DNA of 64,000 bases from NCBI GenBank assembly GCA_036571765.1, contig BROE01000019.1, positions 4,659,394 to 4,723,393 of the forward strand, written 5' to 3'. The notes below the pieces were generated by a model. The model did no database searches, was not told where the DNA came from, and worked only from the letters and a program-made list of their open reading frames with translations. Position numbers and translations under genes: made by a program. This DNA is from Plecoglossus altivelis. Taxonomy: Eukaryota; Chordata; Actinopteri; Osmeriformes; Plecoglossidae. Below, piece after piece: positions 10,687 to 22,014 of the stretch (position 1 is the stretch's first letter; each line of letters opens with the position of its first letter).

Positions 10687-13600
10687 TCAGCAGGGGGCCG
10701 AGTTACACAGAGAGTCAGCGGACTCTGGACAACCACCTCCAGGATTGTCCCGCTCTGTTAGTTTGAGGATAACAACTTTCCTCTGGAAACGGTTGGCTGC
10801 TTGGGGCTTGGGGCAGTCCTCCGCTGGCTGCCCCACGCTCTGGGAAATAGATTCGTGGCAGTCCTGTGGGAGCTGCATCCCCTGAGCTAGCAGCATGGTG
10901 ATGATGTCCGTGTAGCCTCCCTTCACTGCCAGGTGTAAGGGGGTGAGGCCCTGCTCATCCGATAGGCTGGCACCTTCCGGAGAGTGGAGAAGGAGCTCTT
11001 TGACCACCTCGCAGTGCCCGCCCTCAGCTGCCAGGTGGCAGGGTGTACGTAGCGCCTGGTTGGTGCAGTTGGCGTCTGCCTGTTCCTCTATCAGCATCTT
11101 GACCGTGGGCAGGTGGCCGTGCTGGGCAGCAAGGTGGAGGGCAGTAAGACCCTGGGCGTTACGGGCCTGGATGTCCGCCCGGTGCTTGACCAGGAGGCGG
11201 GACGTGCTTGTGTGACCCGTTTCCGCGGCAACGTGCAGGGGAGTGTTGAGCCCAGACGAAGTGATATGGACGTCTGCGCCCAGCTCGATCAGGATCCGCG
11301 CTACCCTATACTGCCCCCTCTGAGACGCCAGATGCAGGGCCGTTCGCCCATCGGTGGTCTGCCCATCCAGATCGGCCCTCGCTTGCTTGACCAGTAACTT
11401 GACGATACCGAGGTGACCCTGCCAGGCCGCTAGGTGGAGGGCCGTCCAGTGGTCCCGGCCCTTGATGTGCACGTCGGCCCCACGGCTGAGAAGCACTCTC
11501 ACCACGTTCTCTTGGCCGTGCTGGCAGGCCACGTGGACTGGCGCGCGGCCCTGGGCGTCCGTCTCGTTGATGGCGGCACCGCGGTCGAGCAGGAGGCGCG
11601 TGATGGCCTCGTCTCCGTTCTGGGCCGAGCAGTGCAGAGCGGTGTACTGGTCTTCGTCCTTGGCGTTGACGTTGGTGCCACGGCGGCCCAGGAGCAGCTC
11701 GACCAGGGCCTTCAGGTGCTTCTCTGTGGCCAGGTGGAGGGGACTGGAGCCGCGGGCGTTGGCTAGGTTGGGGTTGGCATTGTTGAGGAGGAGGAACTTG
11801 ACTGCTTCCTCGTTGGCTAAAGCCACAGCGTAGTGGAGGAGGCTGGCTCCTCCGTCCAGCAGAAGGTCCACATCCTGGGGCTGCAGGATCTTCATCAGCT
11901 TAGTGATGTCCTTGATCCTGATGGCCTCACACAGCTTCCTCCTCTGCACCTCTGCTGAGTCTGCAAGACCAGGAGACAACACACTTAACCAACACTACAT
12001 CAGACCTACATCATTTTTGCTTCTGGCGAAAAATATTCAGCAGGAAGCCTTGTTGGCCAAGTCTTTAACTCGGACCCTGATCGGCTTGAAGAGATCCTAA
12101 TGAGCTCCCTCCTACCATATGTGCTTTCTTTGTCAAAGGAGAGGGTGATGGAGTCCTGTGAGGAGAAGGCCGAGTCGACAGAGGAGATCCCCGACAGTCT
12201 CTTGCTGGTGTTGTCTTTACTGGCACAGCTGTCCTCCTTCACACGGTCAAAACTCCGGGATATCCCAGAATCCACCTGGCTCAACAGCTCTGAGAGGCTG
12301 TAGTCTTTTTCGGGCAACATGGCCGACTTGGGTCTGACCGGCTTCTGGTCTGTGGCCTATAGTAGGATACAGACATACATTAGGATACAGCTAACAATCA
12401 ATAACGAAGTATACAACCCATTTCGAATGGCATTGTAGATAAACAAAACACGAGAGCCAAATACCAAGAAGACATGCCATCTCTGAGTGAAGATGTTACT
12501 GAGATGTCAACACAATACAGAACAAAGATTAGCATCAGACTGTCACTCTACTGGAAAGCCAGTCGTTTCTCTGAAACAGGCACCTATTCATCTCAGGTGG
12601 CGAACAAGAACAGTTCAGGAAGTGACTAAGGAGCACCAAGGCAACAAAGTTGATGGAGGACATTCTTGTACGCTGATGAAACTGTTGATTGTCTTTGAAA
12701 CATTCAAACCTCATGGGGCCTTTACGGAAGTGTTTGAAGCAGTGAGACAAACGCATTTCATGCATAGCCAGAGTTGTTTGAGTGTAACAGTGTTGTAAAG
12801 GTGAACAGGAAAGATTTGAGAAATAGGTGACTGGGGCCCCGAGTCTGAGAGGTGTGTCGTGGTTTTACCTGGCTGGTGACGTTCCCATTGGACTGGTGGT
12901 TCTCCTGCTCAGGGGCTGGAGTTTTGCCATCTTGCTCCTGGGGTTTAGAGCAAAGTTCCTCTGCTTCGGAAGTGATCTCTAGAGGGGGGGGGGGAATATA
13001 CCGGGATCACATTAGGACATTAGGAGTAGTTCAAGTGTCAATCACCAAAGGGAGTAACCCGTTGTGTAACCCATGAACAAACAGCAAGAGGCTGAGTAGC
13101 CAGTGAGGAAACCCTGTTGATGGGTGGGGGGGTGCAGGCTTACCCTGGAAGCTGGGCCGGGCTTCAGGCGTGTTGGCCCAGCAGCGCTGCATCAGGTTCA
13201 GGAACCCTGAGCAGGCCTGCGGTCGACACCGGGGCACGGCTCCCAGATCGGGCCGGCCCCCTCGCACCACCTTCACCATGATCTGCAGGATGTTGTTGTC
13301 TCCTGGAGGGGGGGGGGGGGGGGGGGTAGAGAAGAGGGTGTGGTTACAGCCATGACTAGACTCTTCCTGGAACACGTACATGTGGATGGCTTACATTTCT
13401 GTTATCACCTGTGTCCTTTATAGTGACGCTTGAGCTTTATAGGTCACGCGCCGCTCATGTGCACTAAAGCTTATGAAAACAGGATGACAAGTCAGGATGA
13501 CATTGCCGGCTGGCTTGAGCCCAAGACAGAAGGTCAAGGAGGAGTTGAACAGCTACCATAAGGCAAACTGGCTCACTTATTCAGCGTAAACCATAACAAA

Positions 13601-16600
13601 CCACTCCGCAAGTGAGTAACCACTACCAATATTGACAGGCCATTATGTGTATAATCCTCCTGCTGCGTGCTAAGGTAAGGGTGTAGGTGTGTTTACGTTT
13701 CCCACAGCAGCTGTGGAAAATCTCTCAGACGTCCTTCTGGCGGAGAAGTGGCCAAATGTTAGCAAGCTGGAGGTGCAGCCAGTCAATGATTCAAAACAAA
13801 CAAGGTAGTGGCGCTAACCACAGGTGCCCGAGGGCTGTTTAGTGATTCACGCTCTTTAATTTTCTTCCGAAAAGAAGGGAGCATGCGGGAGGCGGTGTAG
13901 ATGCCTCCTCTCCTGCCCTGATCGGCAGCTTTTCGATTACAAAAAAAAAAAAGAAAAAAAAAAATTCCTCCAGCAACAGTGGCACATAATCTGCCTGGGA
14001 ACACACCCTCCGCCTGGCAGTCTGGCTCTCTTTGCCTTCGCTGGAATCCAGCAGGTAAACACATATATGCGTCTGCATGCGCACACGCTCGCTCACAGGT
14101 GCGCGCGCACGACAAACACGCTGGCTAACCATCCCTCGAACGCCGTGACCTTAACTTAGGGTGGGTCAACTTTACAGACAATAGATTGCTTGATAACAGC
14201 ACGCTCAAGTTCAAGTTCCAAGAAATATATTAGGTAGATGACTGATTCACAAAGGTCCAATGCAGTCGATGATCTAATAGGAGCAGCGATGAAATCAATG
14301 ACACCCTTTACTGTAAACAGAACACATCTATTGCCAAATAGCCTGTCAACGTGCATCACCTTGGTATGGCTTCTTCTGCGTGAGAATTCCCCAGATGACA
14401 ATGGAGAAGCTAGAAAAAGAAGATGGGCGGATTAGTGTCACAGAATACCCCACTAACTCTTATCTTATGGACAGATCGTATGTCATATGTTTCAGTGGGA
14501 AGAAATAACAGTATAAAGGAATATGGTACACATGGAGGGGGGGAGACAGAGGCGTCGAAAGGATGAGGGGGGAGACTGAAAAAATGAGAGAAGAAGAAGG
14601 AGAATAGCGAAGTGGATCGAGTGATCCACATCTAAGAGAGAGAGGACGGGAGGGTCACCTGTAGACGTCATGCTTGGTGTCTGACACTCTGTCTTTCTCG
14701 ATGATGCTCTCGGGAGGCAGGTACGCGATGGTGCCGCAGAACCCGTCCCGGCTGATGTCGTCCGCTCTGGAGAGCCCGTTCCACCGGGCCAGGCCGAAGT
14801 CGGAGATCTGAGAGGGCGGGGATGGAAGCCATCTTTTAAGAACAAGAACCTAACTGTATTCTCTCCTTCTTTCCAAAGATGACTAATGTCTCCTGTCCTG
14901 GTGACGGCTTAGCCCTCATTGTGCGATGTGTACCGTGAATAAGGCAGCCGTGTCCTAGCCTGTCAGTGCTTCCCTTTCGCAGAAGGAGAGGCCCTTTCCA
15001 CTAGGCCTGCATGGGCGAGTACACACACACGCACGCACGTAGGCGCACACACACGCTCGCACACACTATTGGCAGGGCCTCTGGAGGCCTGCTGTGACAG
15101 GCCCAGACACTGTGTTTTCTTATCCAGAAATTATACTAAAGCATGAGCTTTCCCACCTAAATCTCCTCCCCCTGTCAAGTCAAGGAGAGGTAGTTTAGTG
15201 ATCAGGTGATCATAAAGACCTGGGAGACACCTTTCTGCCTAAAGCATTACAGTAAATGCTACTTCAAGACTGAAAAACAGACTTCCCGTTCAGACCAATA
15301 ATTCCATCAATAATTCCAGTGGAGTTAATCCAGTGACGAGCCCCACAACAGTGAGATGTAATCTCTTTTGAAACAACAGTATGAACTAGCTATTTGCACT
15401 CCCTTAGCTCATGTCGATATTAGTCAACAAAAGACAGTACAGCCTTGTGCCTGTAGCGACATGTACATCGACTGTGAGCATGAGTCAATGAGATGGGGAT
15501 CATCATCTCCATAGTCTACCACAGTGTCCTTTCCTCATTGACGAAGCGCTACTTTTTTCCTCATCGCAAAAAGTCACAATACTGGGTGTAAACACGCACA
15601 CCCACGCTCCCTATCCCTTCCCTGCGTGCTCCGGCGAGAGGGGAGTCCGAGAGAGACACGGGAGAAGCTCGGCCGTCTGAGTCACGCCGGCGGAGCGTGG
15701 AGCCTCACCTTGACGTGGTAGTGCGCATCCAGCAGGATGTTGGCAGGCTTCAGGTCCAGGTGCAGCAGCGGAGGGTTCATGCAGTGCAGGAAGTTCATCC
15801 CCACGGCCGTCTCGTGGATGATGCGGAAGCGCAGCTCCCAGGGCAGAGGCTCGGCCACCAGCAGCGTCTCCAGCGAGCCCGTCTCCATGTACTCCATCAC
15901 CAGCCCCTGAGACAAGCCGCAGATCCCGTACACCGGCAGGATGTAGCGGAACTTTGCCGCTTCCATCTTCTTGGCCTCCTCCAGCAGCTCTGCGCGCTCC
16001 CTGCAAGAGGAACATGACCGTTAGGTGACGTCATCGCCATGGCGGCTGTCCTGCACGCTCTACCTTACGGCACTGACGTTGCCCCAGTTGCTGACAACCA
16101 AACACGTCAGCGGTGCTGAAATAAAAGCTCATTGTTCGACTTTGTGTTCTTCGGCAACCTATAATCTTCTGCACAGATGGCTAGACAGTTGCAAAACTAA
16201 TTGACCGGGGAACAATTAGATAAATGGTTCACCATGTTATTCAAGGACGATAAGATTTAGCCTGATTATAAACATGATTGTCTGCGTCTTCTTATGAATT
16301 CGACTCTGTTTATAAAACTCTCTGGGGTCATATCCAGATAAACCCATTGAAAATACCAGTTCAGTAGCGCCCACAGTTATCCAACAGACGAAAGCAGGTG
16401 CTTTCAGCCTTACTGCACAGTGAGCTAATGACCTTCCAACAGCCATGACAGAATTACAAGACACAAGACTCTAGAGGTATGTCAGAAATGACTATAAACT
16501 ACTGTCTGAAGGCTCCATTCCCACATGGACAGGCCTTGATGGCATTCCTTAGAAGCATCCAGAGCAATGTGAACCATGAACAGACCTCTTGTTCTCAGAC

Positions 16601-19529
16601 ATCTTGCTCAACCTTTGCACAGTTCCCCTTATCAGTTTTCGAGCTGTGACCTAACATCCTCAAACAGGCCAGCTTTATACCGATGAACTCGCCAGACTGG
16701 AGTCAACGGAAGGTCACTCCTTTCGATCGACCCAACCGATGGCGTTGTAATTTGCCTTTGCTGCAAGGTTTGAACTACGAAGGGCGTGAACTCAATTGCC
16801 GTCCAGCCCTTCACTACTGAAATGGCCAATTCTCCACTTTTTATACATGAAAATATTCCTTACAACAACAACAACAACAACAAAAACGCCTGATTGGTTG
16901 CCTGATGTCACACTGAGACATGTCTCTTTTTAATCACTCAAGAATCATGTTTACAGGTGCAGTCATTTAATCTCAAACGCACGACAAATCAGTTCATGTA
17001 TATGTTGCTGTTGGAACCACATAGGGGCAGCTAATCCCTTGATTCAGCCAAATAACTCAACAGCCCTTCAGAACCTAAGTCCCTTTCTGAAGAAAGGAGG
17101 CCCAGCCAGACCGGTTCTGCCACTTCTCTCTTTGTCTGAGAGACACGACTGCAGAGCCCAGTCCAACAAGGCTGGCTTCCAGTTACAGCAGTGTGGAGGA
17201 GGGGAGAGGGTTGGGGGTCGGGCAGCAGTGTGGAGGAGAGGGTAAGGGGTCGGGCAGCAGTGTGGAGGAGAGGGTCAGGGGTCGGGCAGCAGTGTGGAGG
17301 AGGGTAGAGGGTTGGGGGTCGGGCAGCAGGGTGAAGCAGAGGAGAGGGTTAGGGGTCGGGTAGCAGTGTGGAGGAGAGGCTTAGGGGTTGGGCAGCAGTG
17401 TGGAGGAGAGGAGAGGGTTAGGGGGTCGGGTAGCAGTGTGGAGGAGAGGGTTAGGGGTCGGGCAGCAGGGTGAAGCAGAGGAGAGGGTTATGGGGTCGGG
17501 CAGCAGTGTGGAGGAGAGGAGAGGGTTAGGGGGTTGGGTAGCAGTGTGGAGGAGAGGAGAGGGTTAGGGGTCGGGTAGCAGTGTGGAGGAGAGGGTTAGG
17601 GGTTGGGCAGCAGTGTGGAGGAGAGGGTTAGGGGGTCGGGTAGCAGTGTGGAGGAGAGGAGAGGGTTAGGGGTCGGGCAGCAGGGTGAAGCAGAGGAGAG
17701 GGTTAGGGGTCGGGCAGCAGTGTGGAGGAGAGGAGAGGGTTAGGGGTTGGGAGGCAGTGTGGAGGAGAGGAGAGGATTAGGGGTCGGGGACATCAGAGTA
17801 CTTTGCAGATGTTTAGGTTATAGGTGCTGGCTCTTTACTCGATTTAAGTGTCAGTTGTGCAAACATGTCAATACTTTTCTTTGATCTTCTAGTATCTTCT
17901 ACAAACGTTTCTTTGCTGTTAAGAGCAGGGTGAATAACAGATCCAAAATATTTAACACTGTGTGATCTGAGGATATTGATCTTGAAAAACCACTGTGAAT
18001 TGATGGTGGCTCTTAGGAACTCAATCGCTAAATCAGAAACTCCAGTCCTTTTGTCAAAGCAACGGGCTGTATTATCTTTAGCTACAATAGCTTCAGAAGA
18101 GCAACCAGATCCACTCATTACTCCCAAGGCTGCACCATTTGTCATATAAGAAAGGTTCGGTGGTTTAAATGCTCTACATTCTCTGTCTCCTGAAAACAGT
18201 ATATTCCCAGAAGCACAATTAGCCATTAAACATATGATATTCAAATGCACAGGCAGTGCAATGCTTTAAGCCTAAAGCAGTCTGCTGTATTATATCACTG
18301 CGTATTTATTATGGTATAGGAAGACCGCTTCCAACAACGTGTACTTGAGTTCAAGCCTCTGGACACTTCTGTTAAGATGGAGGTAGGGATGTTTGACTCA
18401 TGTTGACATACATGTAATAAGCACGGGTCACGTCCGCAGTTAGCCAGCCAGGTGTTGTAAGACAGGAAGGAGCATGCTAGCATAACGTTTCACTCTCTCA
18501 CCCCCCCCCCCCACACACACACACACACACGTCAAGCAAAAGGACACACACACACACATACAGACACACACACAGTCACTGACATACCTACCCACCTACA
18601 GCAGACACAACAAACAGCCATTGGTTGACAGTTGGCAAAACAGAAAACAATCACTTCCTATAGCTTTACTGACCATACACTTCCCATTTTGAAACCCTAC
18701 AAGCGATCTGAGATTAAATTGAGGCAATCGTTGTAGTCAGGATTAGAAGCCCCTGCATTCCAGGGTGGTGTGTAATGTCTGGGGTCGTCTGGAGACAAGG
18801 CCAGGTTCCTTCATTTAGCCTGATAGGTATTCAAACAAGCTCCTCCCGAAAACAAAGAGTTCTTTGTTCAATGACAGAGGTGTTTGGGTTTTTGGAAGGT
18901 AACATGTCCGCTTCAAACAAACATCGTCTCACTGTACTACAGTAGACCGTATTAGATAAGACCACAAATATCCAGAACACCTGAAGGTTTAAATACTCCC
19001 TCTACTGCACGGTGCCACTTCAAGTCTGAGTCAAGAGGAAGGGACGTTGCCGAACATTCACAGGTGTCCTGTTCAAGGACTCTCCGGCGCAGTGAACAGC
19101 AACTCACGCTGCCCATCATTCATTTCATAAACCCGATGATCATAATGATATTCTTTCAGCCAGATGATCGTATAAAAACAGTACCGAATAAGAGGCCTAA
19201 TAAAATGTAATTTAATAAGAACACAAGTCCTAACCATTGCAAAAGATAACTTTAAATCTTACACATAGAAGAATTTTGAACCGTGCAAATAAAGTTTATA
19301 TTCGCAAACAAATGTAACCACAGTAATGTAGAAGCTGCCATACTTACTTGTCATCTACATAGGGGCAGGGTGGGCACTTCACAGCCAGCCATGTTTTCCA
19401 CTGAACATGCCGGACTTTGTATACTTGTCCAAAACCGCCGGAGCCTATTTTCTCCCAGCTGCCAAACTCAGTCGAGTCAAAGGTCCTCAACAGCCCCATA
19501 TTCCCATGGGAACTGTCCGGAATATCCAT
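10687..19529 (-). CDS. ripk4: Receptor-interacting serine/threonine kinase 4
   Basis: RIPK4 is a cytoplasmic kinase of epithelial differentiation that signals through PKC, NF-kB, Wnt and IRF6. Eight coding exons join in frame: 19348-19529, 15709-16000, 14659-14807, 14360-14409, 13144-13302, 12869-12978, 12116-12356 and 10687-11960, giving about 818 aa. Human RIPK4 is similar in length. The kinase domain (about residues 20-280) shows the glycine loop GSGGFGQVYKV, the VAIK-type lysine in LAVK, the catalytic loop HLDLKPANILL (HLD instead of HRD, as in RIPK4) and DFG in ISDFGLA. A serine-rich linker follows with SLSELLSQVDSG and KRLSGISSVDSAFSS. The last exon carries about ten ankyrin repeats. 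The start chosen is at 19527-19529 because it gives the same length before LLRTFD as in human; an in-frame ATG at 19614-19616 would add 29 residues. Intron 1 (3.3 kb) holds a minisatellite. Confidence 0.95.
13303..13327. repeat. Poly-G/C tract at the ripk4 exon 5 acceptor
   Basis: A nearly pure G run on the plus strand forms the polypyrimidine tract (C run, then TCCAG) of the acceptor for the exon at 13144-13302. A shorter G run at 12983-12992 does the same for the next exon. Confidence 0.85.
13939..13965. repeat. Poly-A tract with single interruption
   Basis: An A-rich homopolymer with one or two interruptions lies in the ripk4 intron between the exons at 13144-13302 and 14360-14409. It could be the tail of an old retroposon, but I see no recognisable body next to it. 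Confidence 0.7.
17187..17790. repeat. 32-bp GT/GA-rich minisatellite in ripk4 intron 1
   Basis: About 17-18 head-to-tail copies of a unit near 32 bp share the core GGGCAGCAGTGTGGAGGAGA followed by GGGTTAGGGGTC. Some copies are longer by an extra GGAGA block, and a few replace GTGTGGAGG with GGTGAAGC. Each unit carries a GGGTTAGGGG segment that resembles the telomeric repeat. The array ends abruptly near 17790 and does not touch any exon. Confidence 0.92.
18505..18580. repeat. CA-rich microsatellite with C run
   Basis: A run of Cs followed by interrupted (CA)n lies in ripk4 intron 1. It is simple-sequence DNA with no coding signal. Confidence 0.85.
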
Positions 19530-19616
19530 ATCCGTCTTCAGAAAGCTTTCACGTTTGTTCAAAATCCCAAATCCTTCTATTTTCTTTTCCGAAACACATT
19601 CACAACAACCGAGCAT

Positions 19617-22014
19617 TCACACACCTGTCCGACTGTGAGTTCTTCCTGTTTCCCCCCCCCGTTGCCTCGCTAGATCAAGCCACTCCCTCTCCAGGTAAAA
19701 GGGGAAGGACCTAGACTTGTGACATCAGTTCCTCAGCCAACGAATTCGTGAAGAATATCGTTTTCCACTTTTTTTACATGGATATTGTCTATGCCACTCC
19801 CCGCACATCATATTTCTGACCAGGAAAAATAGCATGATCATTGTAACTTGATGGAATTTAAGAGCACTGGAATGTTGTTTTTCACACAGCGCCATTGTTG
19901 TTTTGAAAGTCAGGTTCCGGATTGCCCCTTAAGCATGAAGAAGGACCACTTTTTTTTTTACAACGGCCATGTCATGTCAGAAGTGCCAAACTGTTCCTCC
20001 AAGGGATGTGCGAAAGCATCTCAAAAGCATATGAGTCCAATCACAATCACGCTATAATCCAAACCCACAAGCCTGTGGCATTTATGTAATTATGTCACAT
20101 ACCTGCCCAAATCACACTGTGTACTGTGATGTATGCTGGTGACTCAGCATGACTGGAACATTCAACGGCAGGTATAACAAAGACATGAAAATGACAAACA
20201 TTTTGATGACTTTTTAACACACTAACGAATGGACTGAATCCAAGTGAGGACGTTTCTTGGCCTAAATGATGAATTTGGTTTACATGCTCCACATCAAATA
20301 CCTAGGTAAAATAAAAAATAGTTGTACTCTACAGATATCCACCCCAGGCCCAAGACTGGGTAGACAAGTCTGGGTAGACAGGTCGGACGCGCTGGTTCTA
20401 TGGAGGAGTGAGCCCATGTGAATGGGCCATGGGGGAGACTGAACGACAGTAACGAGATCTTATATCATCCGGGAGCGTTCAATCACTTCACTTCTCCCCA
20501 CTGTAACATCCTACATCTCAGGGCCAGAGAAGAGCTATACGCCTGGGGCTAGCAGCCCCTGCATTTCAAACACCGAGGCCATTTGCATGAACATCTGTTT
20601 TGGGTGTTGACTCTCATAGTCGTTTGAGGTGGTAATCAACACTGAATGGGCCAAGGATATGTAGAGAGGGTGCAAAGTGAAAACACAGTGTGTGTTCCCT
20701 GCTCATTGCTTTCCTCTCTAACCTCCTCTGAGCATATCTCTTATTTGTTAGCTTTGAATTATTTAATGTCGAAAAATGCAGTGCACTTCAACAAGCTAGG
20801 TTACTGTTACTCATCGAAGCAAGCTAACACGGCAACTTCTATGGGAAGGCTTGCATTACTGTTAATAATAAAAAAGCTGTACAATGCAGCCTCAGATTAC
20901 CAGCCCAGGGACGTTTACACAAAACCCACGGAGCGTATCAAATTCACCCACCGAGAAATGAGAACACGGCTCTATAGAACTCGCTGAATGGTGGAGTTTA
21001 TGTAGCTTGATGTGTTGTCGTGAACGGTGTGCCCAGAATCTTTACGGAGCATTCTAAGAATTTGCTCATAAAATGCCCTGCACTCTCAAGTGCTTGTGGG
21101 TAATAAGGAGATAGAGGTGCATTTGCACAAATGCATTCTAGTGGTTTAAGGCTTCCCCTTGTGGCTGACTGTGGTATAGCAGCGATGCTCAGTCTACAGG
21201 TGGCTTACATGCAGGGCAGTGAGGACAGGTATCTGAGGATAGGGAATGTGCTTCTGGGCAGCCCTAGGGGGAAAGATGAATGGAACACAATCACAGCAGT
21301 AGTCCGCAACGCCTATGTAAACCATCTTTATATTATTCATGTTGGACATTGTTTTCCACGTGCCATTATAGGATATTTTACTTGAAAAACATAAAACACT
21401 ACAAAAGGCTTCAAGTATCTCTTTGATAATTGCTCAACAATAATCTGCATTTGTTTTACACGCACTGAAAACAAACTTTTTTCAAAAGCTATTTTCCATT
21501 TGTACTCAGCTTGGATAAATGCTTCATGTTGTGATAAAAACCAAACATTCACAGCTTCTGCAGTGTACCATAATCTCTTTAGAAGTTTAGTACAGAAAAT
21601 GATTAACATAAACATTGTTTGTAAGACACGATGACCGTAAGCACATAGGACCGCCTGTAAATAGAACAAAACATGCACGTCTGACGATGCTAAATCATAA
21701 GGCGTTCACGTAATCTGACTTTGATTTATGCAACTGTCTGAAGTGAAAATGTAAACTGTACATCACAAAGAAAACCTGTATGGGAACGTCTCACTCTACA
21801 TACAGTAAATAACATTGCCCATTACAATGATCAACAGCTATAGGAGACTGACAAAAGACACAACAGTGATTTCTCATCCTGTTTCTTATCCACTTCTCAA
21901 GAAGTGCTTCAAGGGTAATGTAGGCATCTGGGTGAGTCTGTAGTCTCCGCATGAGCTTTCACAGGAGGACCACATGACCATTCCTACCTGGGAGGTGACC
22001 AGCACCTCTGCTCT
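19617..22014. other. ripk4 upstream region and prdm15 3' flank
   Basis: This interval holds the ripk4 5' end (beyond 19529) and the sequence downstream of the prdm15 stop at 22015. The part next to 22015 is presumably prdm15 3' UTR. I found no clear minus-strand AATAAA close to the stop, so the transcript end is unplaced. Open frames here are short and unrelated to known proteins. Confidence 0.45.

Noticed and set aside
11113..11833. Long plus-strand open frames over the ripk4 ankyrin exon
   Set aside because: They are antisense shadows of GC-rich ankyrin codons; the minus-strand frame matches RIPK4 throughout.
17187..17790. CRISPR-like repeat array
   Set aside because: Units are contiguous without unique spacers, and the context is a vertebrate intron, so this is a minisatellite.
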